Source: Planctomycetota bacterium (GTDB lineage Bacteria > Planctomycetota > GCA-002687715). From it: DNA of 41,327 bases. Below are positions 7,699 to 15,940 of the stretch, piece by piece. A program made the position numbers and the translations under genes. The DNA lies in the NCBI GenBank assembly GCA_002687715.1, contig NZBC01000265.1, forward strand, positions 1-41,327. Direction: 5' to 3'. Position 1 is the stretch's first letter. Every line of letters starts with the position of its first letter. Under the pieces are notes generated by a model, which was given only the letters and a program-made list of their open reading frames with translations, searched no databases and was not told the origin of the DNA.

Positions 7699-9579
7699 CT
7701 ACGGCATCACGCTGATCTGCTGGCGCCATTGATCGACGCCGGACCCTGCGTCCCAGACCCACCACGTAAGGGTCGCCGGGAACGTCGCCCCGCCGGTGGC
7801 GCCGAGCGGGAGGGTGACGGAGAACGGGACCGTTACCGAGCCGTAGGCAGGCACGCTCGCGGTGTCGATGGGGAGCATCACCCGGATGCCGGCGATCTCG
7901 ATGACCTGGACGTGATACGCGCCCTGTGGGACGGCGGTGTGGTTCTTGATCTCGAGGGTCCACGTCGCTGTAGTGCCCTCGGCCAGCACGTCCGGACCGT
8001 TGGTCGTCGGGCCCACGTTCACGACGGGCTCGATGAGGTTGCCCGTTCCATCGACGGGGAGTTCGTACACCTGGTGCGTGATGCCGGACGGCCAGCGGGC
8101 GCTGATGCGGTCGATCTTCGTTTCGGTACCGAGTCCAAAGTTGACGGCGGGCTCGCTCGAAGACTCGAACGAGTAGTTCTGGTTGACCTCACGGATGTGG
8201 CTCACGGCCCCGCAGTCCACCCGGACCCGCGTGCCGTGGCCGTCGGCTGCGCTGACGCGGCCCCGCGGCTTGAGCTTGAGGTAGTGGCCCTGGTTCGGTG
8301 AGTCATTGCGAAACAGCGTGATCGTGCCCTGGATGTTGGCCTGGACGATGTCCACGTCGCCATCGTTGTCGTAGTCGCCGAAGAAGCAGCCGCGGCCGAT
8401 CCCGGTGTGCGCGACGCCGGCGGCAATCGAGACGTCCGAGAACGTGTTGGAAGCGCCATCGTTGTGGAACAGGACACCGGGCGTCGCCGTGCCGTTGGCG
8501 ATCATCGGGGCTGCCGGAATGTGGCCGTTGGACACGTAGAGATCCAGCCAACCGTCGAGGTCGAAGTCGTGGAAACCGACGCCCCAGCTCGTTGCGAAGA
8601 GCTGCGGGTTGGACGTCGTCGGGTCGTAGGTGTTCTCGGTGCCGGTCGCCGTCGTGACGTCGGCGAAACCGGCTGCGCCGTCGTTCCTGAGGAGGACGTT
8701 GCGACCGAGGTTCGAGTAGTAGTAGTCGAGATCGAGGTCGCGGTCGAAGTCGCCGGCCGTGATGCCCATGCAATAGATGGCGATATCGGAGCCGAGCGCG
8801 GAGCTGACCTCGGTGAAGTTCCACGTACCCGGCGGACCGGGTGCCGGACCGTCGTTGCGGTAGAGCCGGTTCGGCTCGATGAAGGCGCCGAAGTCGTTGG
8901 CGACCATCAGGTCGACGTCACCGTCATCGTCAAAGTCCGTCCAGGACACTGCGAGTGTCGTCCCGGTCCCCATCGTGCCCGTCTCCAGCGTGACGTCCGT
9001 GAACGTGCCGTCGCCGTTGTTGCGATGCAGCCGGTTCGGGAACGGCGTGTGATAGGGGAAGTTGACGACCGCGACGTAGTTGCCGACGTAGAGGTCCAGA
9101 TCGCCGTCGCCGTCGTAGTCGCCGAACGCCGCACCCGTGGTCCACTCCTGTCCCGCCACGTTGGCCTGCGCCGTCACATCCGTGAACGACCCGTTGCCGT
9201 TGTTGCGGTAGAGGACGTTGAAGTTCTGCGTGCCGATATAGACGTCAGGGTCGCCATCGTCGTCGTAGTCGCCGATGGTAGCGCTCATGTGCCACTCCGC
9301 GATGACGGGCGGCGCGATCCCGGACTGGGCCGTGACGTCCGCGAACGTCCCGTTGCCGAGGTTGCGATAGAGCGCAGGATCGGTCATTCCGCCCACGAAG
9401 AGCAGGTCGAGCCAGCCGTCCTGGTCGTAGTCGAGCCAGGCCCCACCAACGCCCATCATCTGACCGGGCTCGATGTGCATCCACGCGATGCCCGCCCCCG
9501 AGGTCACGTCGGTGAACTGGACCTGGGCCGGGGCGAGTAGAGACAACAAAGCAAGCGTGACGACGGTGCAAGGTCGCAT
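7699..9579 (-). CDS. Secreted CRTAC1-type FG-GAP/VCBS repeat protein with ASPIC/UnbV domain
   Basis: A 626-residue exported protein. The signal peptide is MRPCTVVTLALLSLLAPAQ. A seven-bladed beta-propeller of FG-GAP/VCBS repeats follows, each marked by calcium-loop motifs such as DYDQDGWLDL, DYDDDGDPDV, DYDGDGDLDL and DFDRDLDLDY, and by paired RN(L/N)GNGTF strands. An ASPIC/UnbV domain lies at about 440-520 (GRVSAADGHGTRVRVD and RWPSGITHQV). A last beta-sandwich of about 110 residues resembles an Ig-like or NEW-type module. The family is implicated in calcium-dependent surface adhesion and extracellular matrix interaction; no enzyme function is known for the ASPIC domain. ATG 9579 opens the signal peptide. 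It appears monocistronic. Confidence 0.92.
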   Translation of the reverse strand: MRPCTVVTLALLSLLAPAQVQFTDVTSGAGIAWMHIEPGQMMGVGGAWLDYDQDGWLDLLFVGGMTDPALYRNLGNGTFADVTAQSGIAPPVIAEWHMSATIGDYDDDGDPDVYIGTQNFNVLYRNNGNGSFTDVTAQANVAGQEWTTGAAFGDYDGDGDLDLYVGNYVAVVNFPYHTPFPNRLHRNNGDGTFTDVTLETGTMGTGTTLAVSWTDFDDDGDVDLMVANDFGAFIEPNRLYRNDGPAPGPPGTWNFTEVSSALGSDIAIYCMGITAGDFDRDLDLDYYYSNLGRNVLLRNDGAAGFADVTTATGTENTYDPTTSNPQLFATSWGVGFHDFDLDGWLDLYVSNGHIPAAPMIANGTATPGVLFHNDGASNTFSDVSIAAGVAHTGIGRGCFFGDYDNDGDVDIVQANIQGTITLFRNDSPNQGHYLKLKPRGRVSAADGHGTRVRVDCGAVSHIREVNQNYSFESSSEPAVNFGLGTETKIDRISARWPSGITHQVYELPVDGTGNLIEPVVNVGPTTNGPDVLAEGTTATWTLEIKNHTAVPQGAYHVQVIEIAGIRVMLPIDTASVPAYGSVTVPFSVTLPLGATGGATFPATLTWWVWDAGSGVDQWRQQISVMP

Positions 9580-9711
9580 GATGATTCGGCTTTCTCGGGT
9601 GTCGGTCGGGTCGGGGCGCGGTCTCTTCTCAGTCTAAAGGTACGCCCCCCCTCGGTGGGAAGCCGGACGAATGCCCAAACCCGACCAAGGCGACCCGTTT
9701 TTCGGGTGCCA

Positions 9712-10575
9712 TCAGCCGGGTCGCAGGTCGAACCAGGCCACCAGCCCGCGGAACTCCCCGTGGTGGGCGTAGATCCGGCGCAGCCGCGCCGGCGTGATCC
9801 GCCGTCCGGCTCCGTGCTGCTCCGCGGCCCGCGCCAGCGCCCACGAGTCGACGATCTGGTAGTCAGGGCGACCCATCACGAGCAGGCTCGACGACGCTGC
9901 GTACTCCCCGAACCCGGGGAGAGACCGCAGATTCTGGGCCAGCTCCTGCGATTCGAGGGTCTCGAATCCAGCGAGGGCCCCATCCGCGGCCTGGCGAGCC
10001 AGGTGGCACAAGGGACCCGCCCGGTAGCCGACCCGGAGCTCTTCGCGCAGACGCTCGGGGCCGGCGTTGGCAAGCGACTCCGGATCGGGGAACGCCCGGC
10101 GTTCTCGGTCGCCGACGCGGCCGAAGATCGCGACCGCACGCTGCACCATCGACACCGTTCCGGTCCAGGTGCAGTTGGTGGTCATCAGGGTCTTGGCGAG
10201 GTCCTCGAACAGGGTCTCCGCGCGCAGCATGCGGCCCATGCGCTGGCGCGCGATCCAACGGAGGGGGGGATGACGCCGACAGTGTGCGTGGAACGCGGCG
10301 AGCGAGATGTCGAACGAGAGCATCCGAGATACCGCGACGCGCGCGCGGTCACGCATTCGCGGCGAGACCTCGCGGTGCAACGTCACGCACACTCCGCGGT
10401 CCACACCGCGCACCGAGAACCCCAGAGGACGCCTGGCCACCGTGCCCAGCACACCGTCGAGACGCTTCGCGGCGTGGTCGTACGCATAGGGCTCGAGCAT
10501 GCTCCAACCGTGGGAGGTCGCGACTGCTGTGAAGTCGAAGTCCGGGCCGCCGCGAAGCGTGAAGCTCTTCGGCAT
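9712..10575 (-). CDS. HhH-GPD DNA glycosylase (AlkA/OGG-like, probably monofunctional)
   Basis: A 287-residue base-excision-repair glycosylase. The N-terminal about 110 residues match the AlkA/OGG layout with a beta domain. The helix-hairpin-helix is LPGFGEYAASSSLLVMG (219-235), followed by the catalytic aspartate in IVDSWALAR (Asp243). The lysine that makes OGG1 or Nth bifunctional is absent from the hairpin region, and no iron-sulfur cysteine cluster is seen, so removal of alkylated or deaminated bases without strand cleavage is likely. Start 10575 shares one base with the thioesterase stop (TGATG), so the gene is translationally coupled and is the last gene of the arsR-led run. The substrate cannot be told from sequence. 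Confidence 0.85.
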   Translation of the reverse strand: MPKSFTLRGGPDFDFTAVATSHGWSMLEPYAYDHAAKRLDGVLGTVARRPLGFSVRGVDRGVCVTLHREVSPRMRDRARVAVSRMLSFDISLAAFHAHCRRHPPLRWIARQRMGRMLRAETLFEDLAKTLMTTNCTWTGTVSMVQRAVAIFGRVGDRERRAFPDPESLANAGPERLREELRVGYRAGPLCHLARQAADGALAGFETLESQELAQNLRSLPGFGEYAASSSLLVMGRPDYQIVDSWALARAAEQHGAGRRITPARLRRIYAHHGEFRGLVAWFDLRPG

Positions 10576-11000
10576 CAAGCCTCCACGTAGGGTTCGAAGG
10601 CCGTCCGCACGTCGTCCGGGAGCGGCCGGCTCTCGAACTCGCGCATGTTCACACAGACCGTCGTGCTGCGGACCTCCGCGCACGGCATGTCGTCGCCGTC
10701 CAGGGTCACCGTCCACCGGAAGTCGACGCTCTTGGTGCCGAGGCGCCGAATGGTCATCGCCAGATCGAGGTGGCGCCCGTAGGACATGGGACGGTGGTAG
10801 TCCGCTTCCGTGTGCGCGGTGGGAAAGCCGAGGTTCCGCTCCGAAACGAACCTCGCGTAGGACATGTCCATCGCGGCCTCGACGAGCCCTTCCATGGCGA
10901 CGTGGCAGAAGTGGAACAGCCGCGGGAAGTACACGATTCCGGCCATGTCCGCGTGCGCGAAGTCGATACGGATCGGCTGGTGGTGAACGCGGCCACTCAT
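10575..11000 (-). CDS. Hotdog-fold acyl-CoA thioesterase (4HBT/YbgC type)
   Basis: A 141-residue single hotdog domain. DFAHADMAGIVYFPRLFHF (13-31) matches the 4-hydroxybenzoyl-CoA thioesterase/YbgC signature, in which the aspartate before AGIVYF (Asp18) is catalytic. These enzymes hydrolyse short-chain or aromatic acyl-CoAs in the cytoplasm, usually as tetramers. The start overlaps the preceding stop by four bases (ATGA at 10997-11000), and its own stop shares a base with the next start, so it lies inside a coupled operon. The physiological substrate is unknown; its company of an isochorismatase-like hydrolase and arsenic genes does not point to a known pathway. Confidence 0.88.
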   Translation of the reverse strand: MSGRVHHQPIRIDFAHADMAGIVYFPRLFHFCHVAMEGLVEAAMDMSYARFVSERNLGFPTAHTEADYHRPMSYGRHLDLAMTIRRLGTKSVDFRWTVTLDGDDMPCAEVRSTTVCVNMREFESRPLPDDVRTAFEPYVEA

Positions 11001-11557
11001 TTCAGAAGCCCTTGCACCTCCTTGAAGGTGGGGACATCACAGCGTTCCATCCAGTCGAACAGCACCGACTCGACGTTCGTCACGACGGCACCGGCCTGTT
11101 CGAGTCGGCGCAGCGCGATGCTCTTGTTCGATCCGTCGCGCGATCCGACGGCATCCGCCACGACCTGCACCTGATAGCCGTCGGCCAGCGCGTCGAGCCC
11201 GGTCTGCTGCACGCAGACGTGGGATTCGATGCCACAGACCACGACCTGGCCGCGATCACTCTCGCGCAGACGGGACGCGAACGTCTCGTCGCCGAGGCAC
11301 GAGAACGTGCTCTTCTCCAGCACTGGGGAATCGCCCACAGCGTCGCGCAACGAAGCGATCGTCGGTCCGAGCCCCTTCGGGTACTGCTCGGTCACGACGA
11401 CCGGCACCGACAGGATGCGGGCGCCGCGGATGAGGATGCCAAGCTTCTTTTCGAGCGCGTCGGCCCCATCGATCGCCTTCCAGAGACGTTCCTGGCAGTC
11501 GACGACGACGAGCAGACTCTCGTCGCGACGGGCGATGGTCGGGTGGCGCGTATCCAT
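10997..11557 (-). CDS. Isochorismatase-family cysteine hydrolase
   Basis: A 186-residue cytoplasmic alpha/beta hydrolase of the isochorismatase-like superfamily (YcaC/ISOC type). The catalytic triad is in place: Asp20 (LLVVVDCQ), Lys82 (LEKSTFSCL) and Cys115 (CGIESHVCVQQT), with the usual cis-peptide region before the cysteine. Members hydrolyse amides or vinyl ethers, but the subgroup substrate is generally not predictable. Overall similarity is to stand-alone ISOC domain proteins rather than to EntB, as no carrier domain is attached. There is no strong Shine-Dalgarno. It starts 21 bp after arsI and overlaps the thioesterase start by four bases, so it is probably co-transcribed with the arsenic genes. 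Confidence 0.9.
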   Translation of the reverse strand: MDTRHPTIARRDESLLVVVDCQERLWKAIDGADALEKKLGILIRGARILSVPVVVTEQYPKGLGPTIASLRDAVGDSPVLEKSTFSCLGDETFASRLRESDRGQVVVCGIESHVCVQQTGLDALADGYQVQVVADAVGSRDGSNKSIALRRLEQAGAVVTNVESVLFDWMERCDVPTFKEVQGLLK

Positions 11558-11578
11558 GGTCGAGGTGGCGCGCGCAAC

Positions 11579-12025
11579 CTAACAGCAACCGCCGCCCGGT
11601 GCACAGGCGCCACCCGATTCGGGCGCCGCCTGCGGCAAGGGCGGCGCTTCGCTGCCGAACGTCTCGGACGCGCCGAGGGTGAAGAACCCCTCCCACGGCA
11701 CACCGTCGGGATCGGTCACCCAGCTCTTGTCCGACTCCGCGTAGCAGCAGACGGTTCGGCCCTCGTCGAGGACGTTGCCGCGCGTGCTCGCGAAGCGGGT
11801 GCGGATGTCGGTGAGCTCACCCGCGTTCTCCGCCTGGATTCCCAGGTGGGACACGCCGGGCTCCCCCCCGCGAGCCTCCAGGGAGAAGTTCACGCGCGGG
11901 TCATCGAGCATCCACTTTGCGTAGTCGCCTTTCTTCACCGTCGGCGCGGCCCCGAACAACCCCTCGTAGAAGGTCACCGCCGTCTCGAGATTCGACACGG
12001 TCAGGTTCACGTGTAGACGTTTCAT
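11579..12025 (-). CDS. arsI: ArsI/CadI-type vicinal-oxygen-chelate metalloprotein (C-As lyase family)
   Basis: A 148-residue VOC-fold protein of the ArsI/CadI family. ArsI is an Fe(II) dioxygenase that breaks the C-As bond of trivalent organoarsenicals; close relatives are annotated as cadmium-induced CadI. Expected metal ligands are visible as His5, His60 (GVSHLGI) and Glu112 (WEGFF). The vicinal pair Cys93-Cys94 (TVCCYAESDKSW), which binds trivalent arsenic, is kept, and a Cys-rich tail follows (GGACAPGGGCC). ATG 12025 is chosen because it begins at the family N-terminus (MKRLHVNLTVSNLE) and overlaps the arsR stop by four bases. The CC pair and the coupling to arsR favour ArsI over a plain glyoxalase. 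Whether it acts on methyl- or aryl-arsenicals is not visible. Confidence 0.9.
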   Translation of the reverse strand: MKRLHVNLTVSNLETAVTFYEGLFGAAPTVKKGDYAKWMLDDPRVNFSLEARGGEPGVSHLGIQAENAGELTDIRTRFASTRGNVLDEGRTVCCYAESDKSWVTDPDGVPWEGFFTLGASETFGSEAPPLPQAAPESGGACAPGGGCC

Positions 12026-12318
12026 GAGCATCCTCCGTCGGAACAGCAATTCTCCATGAGCCACGCCAGCACCCCCTCGACGCGCTCGAAATCCGGCTGG
12101 TAGATCCACGACCGGCCGTCGCGCCGTACGGTCACCAGGCCGGCGCCCAGCAGCTGCCGTAGATGGAAGGAGAGCGTGGGCGGCGGCACGGCCAGCGCCC
12201 GCGCCAGGTCCCCCGCGGCGAGGCCGTCGGGTCCGGCGTGCACCAGCCGTCGGAACGCAGCCAACCGGGTGTCCTGGGCGAGCGCGCCGAAAGCGGCGAT
12301 GGCGTGGGTCATTTCCAT
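12022..12318 (-). CDS. arsR: ArsR-family metalloregulator with C-terminal CC-x4-C arsenic site
   Basis: A 98-residue winged-helix repressor. The recognition helix is in LARALAVPPPTLSFHLRQLLGAGLV (38-62) and the wing in VTVRRDGRSWIYQ. The classic ELCVCDL metal motif is absent. Instead the C-terminus ends ENCCSDGGCS (Cys91, Cys92, Cys97), a layout like the Acidithiobacillus-type ArsR in which clustered C-terminal cysteines sense arsenite. Two starts compete, ATG 12318 and ATG 12312; the first sits inside a perfect palindrome that may be its operator, and neither has a Shine-Dalgarno. The stop overlaps the arsI start (ATGA). It probably represses its own operon and is released by trivalent arsenicals. 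Confidence 0.9.
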   Translation of the reverse strand: MEMTHAIAAFGALAQDTRLAAFRRLVHAGPDGLAAGDLARALAVPPPTLSFHLRQLLGAGLVTVRRDGRSWIYQPDFERVEGVLAWLMENCCSDGGCS

Positions 12319-12332
12319 ACTTTTAGAAGTAT
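12317..12332. promoter_or_regulatory. Palindromic operator candidate at the arsR start
   Basis: ATACTTTTAGAAGTAT is a perfect 6-bp inverted repeat with a 4-bp centre. It is AT-rich against a GC-rich background and overlaps the first arsR start codon. On the minus strand its upstream half reads GATACT, which could be the -10 box. ArsR-family proteins usually bind such AT-rich dyads across the promoter, so autoregulation is a reasonable inference. Confidence 0.6.
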
Positions 12333-12487
12333 CGAAACGTCGAAGACAAAGCAAGCGGCTCAGGGAAGAAGGACGCCTACCCGGACCGCGCCCCCAGGTC
12401 GGACCACCTTCGTCGGGTGTACAGCCGAGCGCGAACGACGTCTCGGTCAACGGGGGCACCAGGCTCACGATGCGCACGGCGCCGCGT

Positions 12488-13855
12488 TCAGAAGATCATC
12501 TGGAACTGCACCCGCAGCCGCCACTCGTCCCTGTTGTCCCTGTGGTCGTTGCCTTCGTGGTCCTCGACGCGCCCGAAGTCCGCCTGGACCTTCCAGTCGT
12601 GGTCGTCGAAGAACCACCCGACGACCACGAGGTACTCACGGTGGCCCGACTCGCTTCCGGCATTGCCGTCCCAGTCGATGCTCGCGGCGCGAATCCCGAG
12701 CTCCAGCTTCTCGGGAATGACCATGTAGCCGACCTGCGCCATCCACCCGAGGACGTCGACGTCGGGTCCCGCCGTGACATCGACCTCCTGATAGTGGAGC
12801 TCGAACAATGCGGAGAAGCCCTGCCACACCGCCGCGAAATCGAGCCCAATGCTCCAGTCGTCGCCCCGACCGTCGTGGCCGTCGTCCTGGTGCAGCCAGG
12901 CGTTGAACCCGACCGCGAGCTTGAACGACTCTGACCCCTTCAGATCGGATTCGCCGTACCCTCGCTCGCCGAACGGGTGGATGGCCACACGACCGGCCCA
13001 CAGCAGGCCCTTGTCGTCGTTCGTCCGGTTCTCGCCCTCTCCGTCGAACACGCCCGCTGCGTATTCGAGCAGGAACGCATCATCGTCACCCAGGTCGCCG
13101 GAGAGCATGACGCCGATGTCGCGAGCCGGCGCGAAGATGCGGTGGGTGATCGCGCGGTCGACGAACTGCAGCTCGCCCGAGCTCGCGATGGCCTGCCGCG
13201 AATACGGCACCTTGAACTGCCCGGCGCGCAGCCGGAGTTCGCGCCACTTCGCGACCTCGAAGTACGCGTCCTTCAGCTCCGTCAGGTCGTTGCTGGAGTC
13301 GAACTCCTCGGCGGGCAGGCCGAGAACCCCGACGTCCGTCTCGACCTCGTCACCGGCGACCTCGAGCTGGAGCTTGTACCTCATCCACTTCTTGAAGGCG
13401 TTGCCCTGGAACCAGATCCGGGCCCGCCGAACGTCGAAGTCCGGCTCGTCCTGATCGGAAGTGTTGTCGTTCTTGGACCAGAAATCGTAGGTGAGCCGCA
13501 CCTGCAGCCGTCCACCGATGTTGAGTCGGAACTTCTCGCTGGGTCGGGAGAAAGTGAAGCCGCGGCCCTTCTTGTAGGAGATCGACGGCTCGGCCTTCTT
13601 CTCGTCCTGGATACGGCTGATCAGCTCGTCCACGTGCGCGCTGAGCTGGTCCTGCTGCGCGTCCTCGCGCCGCATCTCCGCCGCGATCTCCATGAGCTCG
13701 TCGTGGTCGGCGGCGCTGATCACGCCCTTGTCGCGCAACATCTCGAGCAGACGGCTCTCGACAGTCCGCTTCGTCTGAGCGGCGGCGGGCGAAAGCACCA
13801 ACGCCGCCCAGACGGCGACCACGACAACCGAACCACGACTCTTTTTCCCGGACAT
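12488..13855 (-). CDS. OprP/OprO-type outer-membrane porin (copy 1)
   Basis: A 455-residue porin. The signal peptide is MSGKKSRGSVVVVAVWAALVLSPAAAQ. A helical, heptad-like N-terminal segment follows (about 28-95, RLLEMLRDKGVISAADHDELMEIAAEM), which probably forms a trimeric coiled coil in the periplasm. A beta-barrel then starts with FRLNIGGRLQVRLTYDFW and ends in phenylalanine (RLRVQFQMIF), the usual sorting signal. It matches the phosphate-selective porin O/P family, but anion selectivity cannot be read from this sequence alone. GGGAG lies seven bases before ATG 13855. It is a tandem paralogue of the gene at 13934-15277 and is transcribed towards arsR, 169 bp away. That makes arsenate or phosphate uptake a suggestive but unproven link. 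Confidence 0.9.
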   Translation of the reverse strand: MSGKKSRGSVVVVAVWAALVLSPAAAQTKRTVESRLLEMLRDKGVISAADHDELMEIAAEMRREDAQQDQLSAHVDELISRIQDEKKAEPSISYKKGRGFTFSRPSEKFRLNIGGRLQVRLTYDFWSKNDNTSDQDEPDFDVRRARIWFQGNAFKKWMRYKLQLEVAGDEVETDVGVLGLPAEEFDSSNDLTELKDAYFEVAKWRELRLRAGQFKVPYSRQAIASSGELQFVDRAITHRIFAPARDIGVMLSGDLGDDDAFLLEYAAGVFDGEGENRTNDDKGLLWAGRVAIHPFGERGYGESDLKGSESFKLAVGFNAWLHQDDGHDGRGDDWSIGLDFAAVWQGFSALFELHYQEVDVTAGPDVDVLGWMAQVGYMVIPEKLELGIRAASIDWDGNAGSESGHREYLVVVGWFFDDHDWKVQADFGRVEDHEGNDHRDNRDEWRLRVQFQMIF

Positions 13856-13933
13856 GGATCACTCCCAGTTTTCCCGACGCATTGAAGAGGAACCGACAGG
13901 AGGCGTCCACTCGGCTCTGATACAGGCAACCCG

Positions 13934-15277
13934 CTAGAAGATCACCTGGAACTGCAGGCGCATGCGCCATTCGTCCGTGTTGTCCGCATGGTCACCCTGG
14001 TGATCTTCCACCCGGCCGAAGTCGAGCTGGAGCTTCATGTTGTGCTCGTGCCAGAAGTAGCCGAGCACCAGGAGGTACTCGCGGCTGCCCGAGTCCCCGG
14101 TCCCGTTGTTGTCCCAGTCGATCGTCGCGTAGCGCAACGCGACCTCGAACTCGTTCGGGATGATGAAGTAGCCGAGCTGCGCGACCCAACCGAGGATCTC
14201 GACGTCGGCGGCGGCGCCCGCATCGTTCTCACGGTAGTGGAGCTCGAACATGCCGAAGAAGCCCTGCCAGAACGCGGCCACGTCGAAGCCGATCGACCAG
14301 TCATCTCCGGCGCTCGTGTGGTTGTCGTCTTCGTGCAGCCACGCGTTGAGACCGATGGCGAGCTTGAAGTCCTCGGAGTTCTTCGTGTCGGACTCGGTGT
14401 ACTTGACGCCGCCGAACGGGTTGAACGCGACACGACCGACGTACAGCAAGCCCCGGTCGTTGTTCGATCGGTTCTCGCCCTCGCCGTCGAACGCACCGGC
14501 GTAGTACTCAAACAGGTCCTCGTTTTCGCCGCCCACCTTCCCGTAGATCATGAGACCCACGTCGCGACCACGGGAGAACGCCCGGTTCGTGATGGAGCGA
14601 TCGACGAACTCCAGCGTGCCGGAGCTCACGAGCCAGTGGCGGGAATACGGCACCTTGAACTGGCCGCCGCGGATGCTGAACGCCTTCCACTTCGCGAAGT
14701 CGAAGTGCGCGTCCTTGAGCTCGGTAAGACGATTCCCCGACGAGAACCCCGGCATGGTGCCGTTCGGGAACGTGACGGTGGTGTCCGCCTCGTCACCCGC
14801 GATGTCGAACTGGAACTTGTACTTCAGATAGGTCTCGAAGACGTTGCCCCGCAGCCAGATCCGGGCGCGCGGGACGTCGAAGTCCGGCTCGTCCTCATCG
14901 TCGGTGCGCGCGTTCTTGCTCCAGCCGTCGTAGGTGAAGCGGACCTGGAGCCGGCCGCCGACCGACAGCCTGAAGCGCTCGTCCGCCGTCCGCCACGTGA
15001 AGCCCTTGCCGACGGTGTAGCTCGTGCTCGGCGCCTCGTCCTGGACGCTGGAGATCATCTCGTCGATGCGCGCGTCGAGCTGATTCTCGGTGGCCTTGTT
15101 CTCGCGGAGCTCCGTCTCGAGCTTCCGCAGGTCTGCGTACTCAGCTTCGTCGATGATCCCCTTCGCCTTGAGGACCTCGAGCAGGCGCCCTTCCACCGTC
15201 TCCTGAGCGGCGACGGGAAGGGCCAGGACGGTGACGGCGACGTAGAGGATCGCGCATCTCCGACTGGACTTGAACAT
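13934..15277 (-). CDS. OprP/OprO-type outer-membrane porin (copy 2)
   Basis: A 447-residue paralogue of the next gene, with the same order: signal peptide (MFKSSRRCAILYVAVTVLALPVAAQ), helical trimerisation segment (RLLEVLKAKGIIDEAEYADLRKLETEL), barrel opening with FRLSVGGRLQVRFTYDGWSKN, and a final phenylalanine (RMRLQFQVIF). Long stretches align with copy 1 (DEPDFDV-RARIW, QFKVPYSR, FDGEGENR-N), so the pair arose by tandem duplication. The copies are diverged enough to suggest different solutes or expression conditions. A moderate Shine-Dalgarno (AAGG) precedes ATG 15277. The copies are 78 bp apart and probably share the promoter upstream of 15277, in the divergent gap with the Nudix gene. 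Confidence 0.9.
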   Translation of the reverse strand: MFKSSRRCAILYVAVTVLALPVAAQETVEGRLLEVLKAKGIIDEAEYADLRKLETELRENKATENQLDARIDEMISSVQDEAPSTSYTVGKGFTWRTADERFRLSVGGRLQVRFTYDGWSKNARTDDEDEPDFDVPRARIWLRGNVFETYLKYKFQFDIAGDEADTTVTFPNGTMPGFSSGNRLTELKDAHFDFAKWKAFSIRGGQFKVPYSRHWLVSSGTLEFVDRSITNRAFSRGRDVGLMIYGKVGGENEDLFEYYAGAFDGEGENRSNNDRGLLYVGRVAFNPFGGVKYTESDTKNSEDFKLAIGLNAWLHEDDNHTSAGDDWSIGFDVAAFWQGFFGMFELHYRENDAGAAADVEILGWVAQLGYFIIPNEFEVALRYATIDWDNNGTGDSGSREYLLVLGYFWHEHNMKLQLDFGRVEDHQGDHADNTDEWRMRLQFQVIF

Positions 15278-15388
15278 GAGACTGCCTTTCAGTGCTTTCG
15301 CGACGCGACGGATTCAGCCGTCCGCGGCGCAGATGTGGCCGGGTGGTGCCCGGGGAAGAAAACGCAAAACGCGGAGGATTGCAAGCGG

Positions 15389-15940
15389 ATGGATCAAAGG
15401 AAGCAAGCGCAAGTCCTGGAGTGCCGACGCGTCTACTCCGGAAAGCTGCTGGAGATCGACCTGGAGCGCCTCCGGCTCCCCAACGGGGCCGAGACGACTC
15501 TCGAGATCATTCGTCATCCCGGCGCAGCCGCGGTGGTCCCGCTCCGGCCGGACGGGACCGTGGTCATGATCCGGCAGTATCGAAGCGCCGCGGGCGGCTA
15601 CATCTTCGAGATCCCAGCCGGGAAGCTCGATCCCGGTGAGGGTCCAGAGACCTGCGCCCATCGAGAACTCCAAGAGGAGGTCGGGCTCCGTACGGGCAAG
15701 CTGCATCCGCTCGGCCCCATCCACACGACGCCCGGGTTCACCGACGAGCGGATCTGGCTCTACGTGGCCACGGACCTCGCGCCCGTGCCGCAGATGCTGG
15801 AAGAAGACGAGGTCATCGAGGTGGTCGAGATGTCCCTCCACGAGGCGCTCGAGAAGGTCGTCAACGGCGACATCACCGATTCCAAGACGATCTGCGGGCT
15901 GCTCAGGACCGATCAGGAGCGACGCGCAGGGCGGCTGTGA
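15389..15940 (+). CDS. Nudix hydrolase, ADP-ribose pyrophosphatase type
   Basis: A 183-residue cytoplasmic hydrolase. The Nudix box is complete at residues 78-100 (G-x5-E-x7-REL-x-EE-x-GL). The framework around it fits the ADP-ribose pyrophosphatase (NudF/YffH) subgroup: MIRQYRSAAGGYIFEIPAGKLDPGE before the box and a proline about 15-20 residues after it (TTPGFTDERIWLYVA). Such enzymes recycle ADP-ribose or related nucleotide sugars. ATG 15389 has GGAGG eleven bases upstream. The 3' end overlaps the convergent PhyH gene by 38 bp, so the two transcripts are partly antisense. Confidence 0.93.
   Translation: MDQRKQAQVLECRRVYSGKLLEIDLERLRLPNGAETTLEIIRHPGAAAVVPLRPDGTVVMIRQYRSAAGGYIFEIPAGKLDPGEGPETCAHRELQEEVGLRTGKLHPLGPIHTTPGFTDERIWLYVATDLAPVPQMLEEDEVIEVVEMSLHEALEKVVNGDITDSKTICGLLRTDQERRAGRL

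Noticed and set aside
8407..9540. Long plus-strand frame opposite the FG-GAP gene
   Set aside because: Valine/arginine-rich antisense of the repeated D-x-D-x-D-G coding sequence; no start signal and no domain.
13988..15388. N-terminal extension of the Nudix protein through the porin region
   Set aside because: The 467 extra codons are antisense to a porin with a signal peptide and barrel motifs; the Nudix domain starts properly at 15389 with GGAGG upstream.
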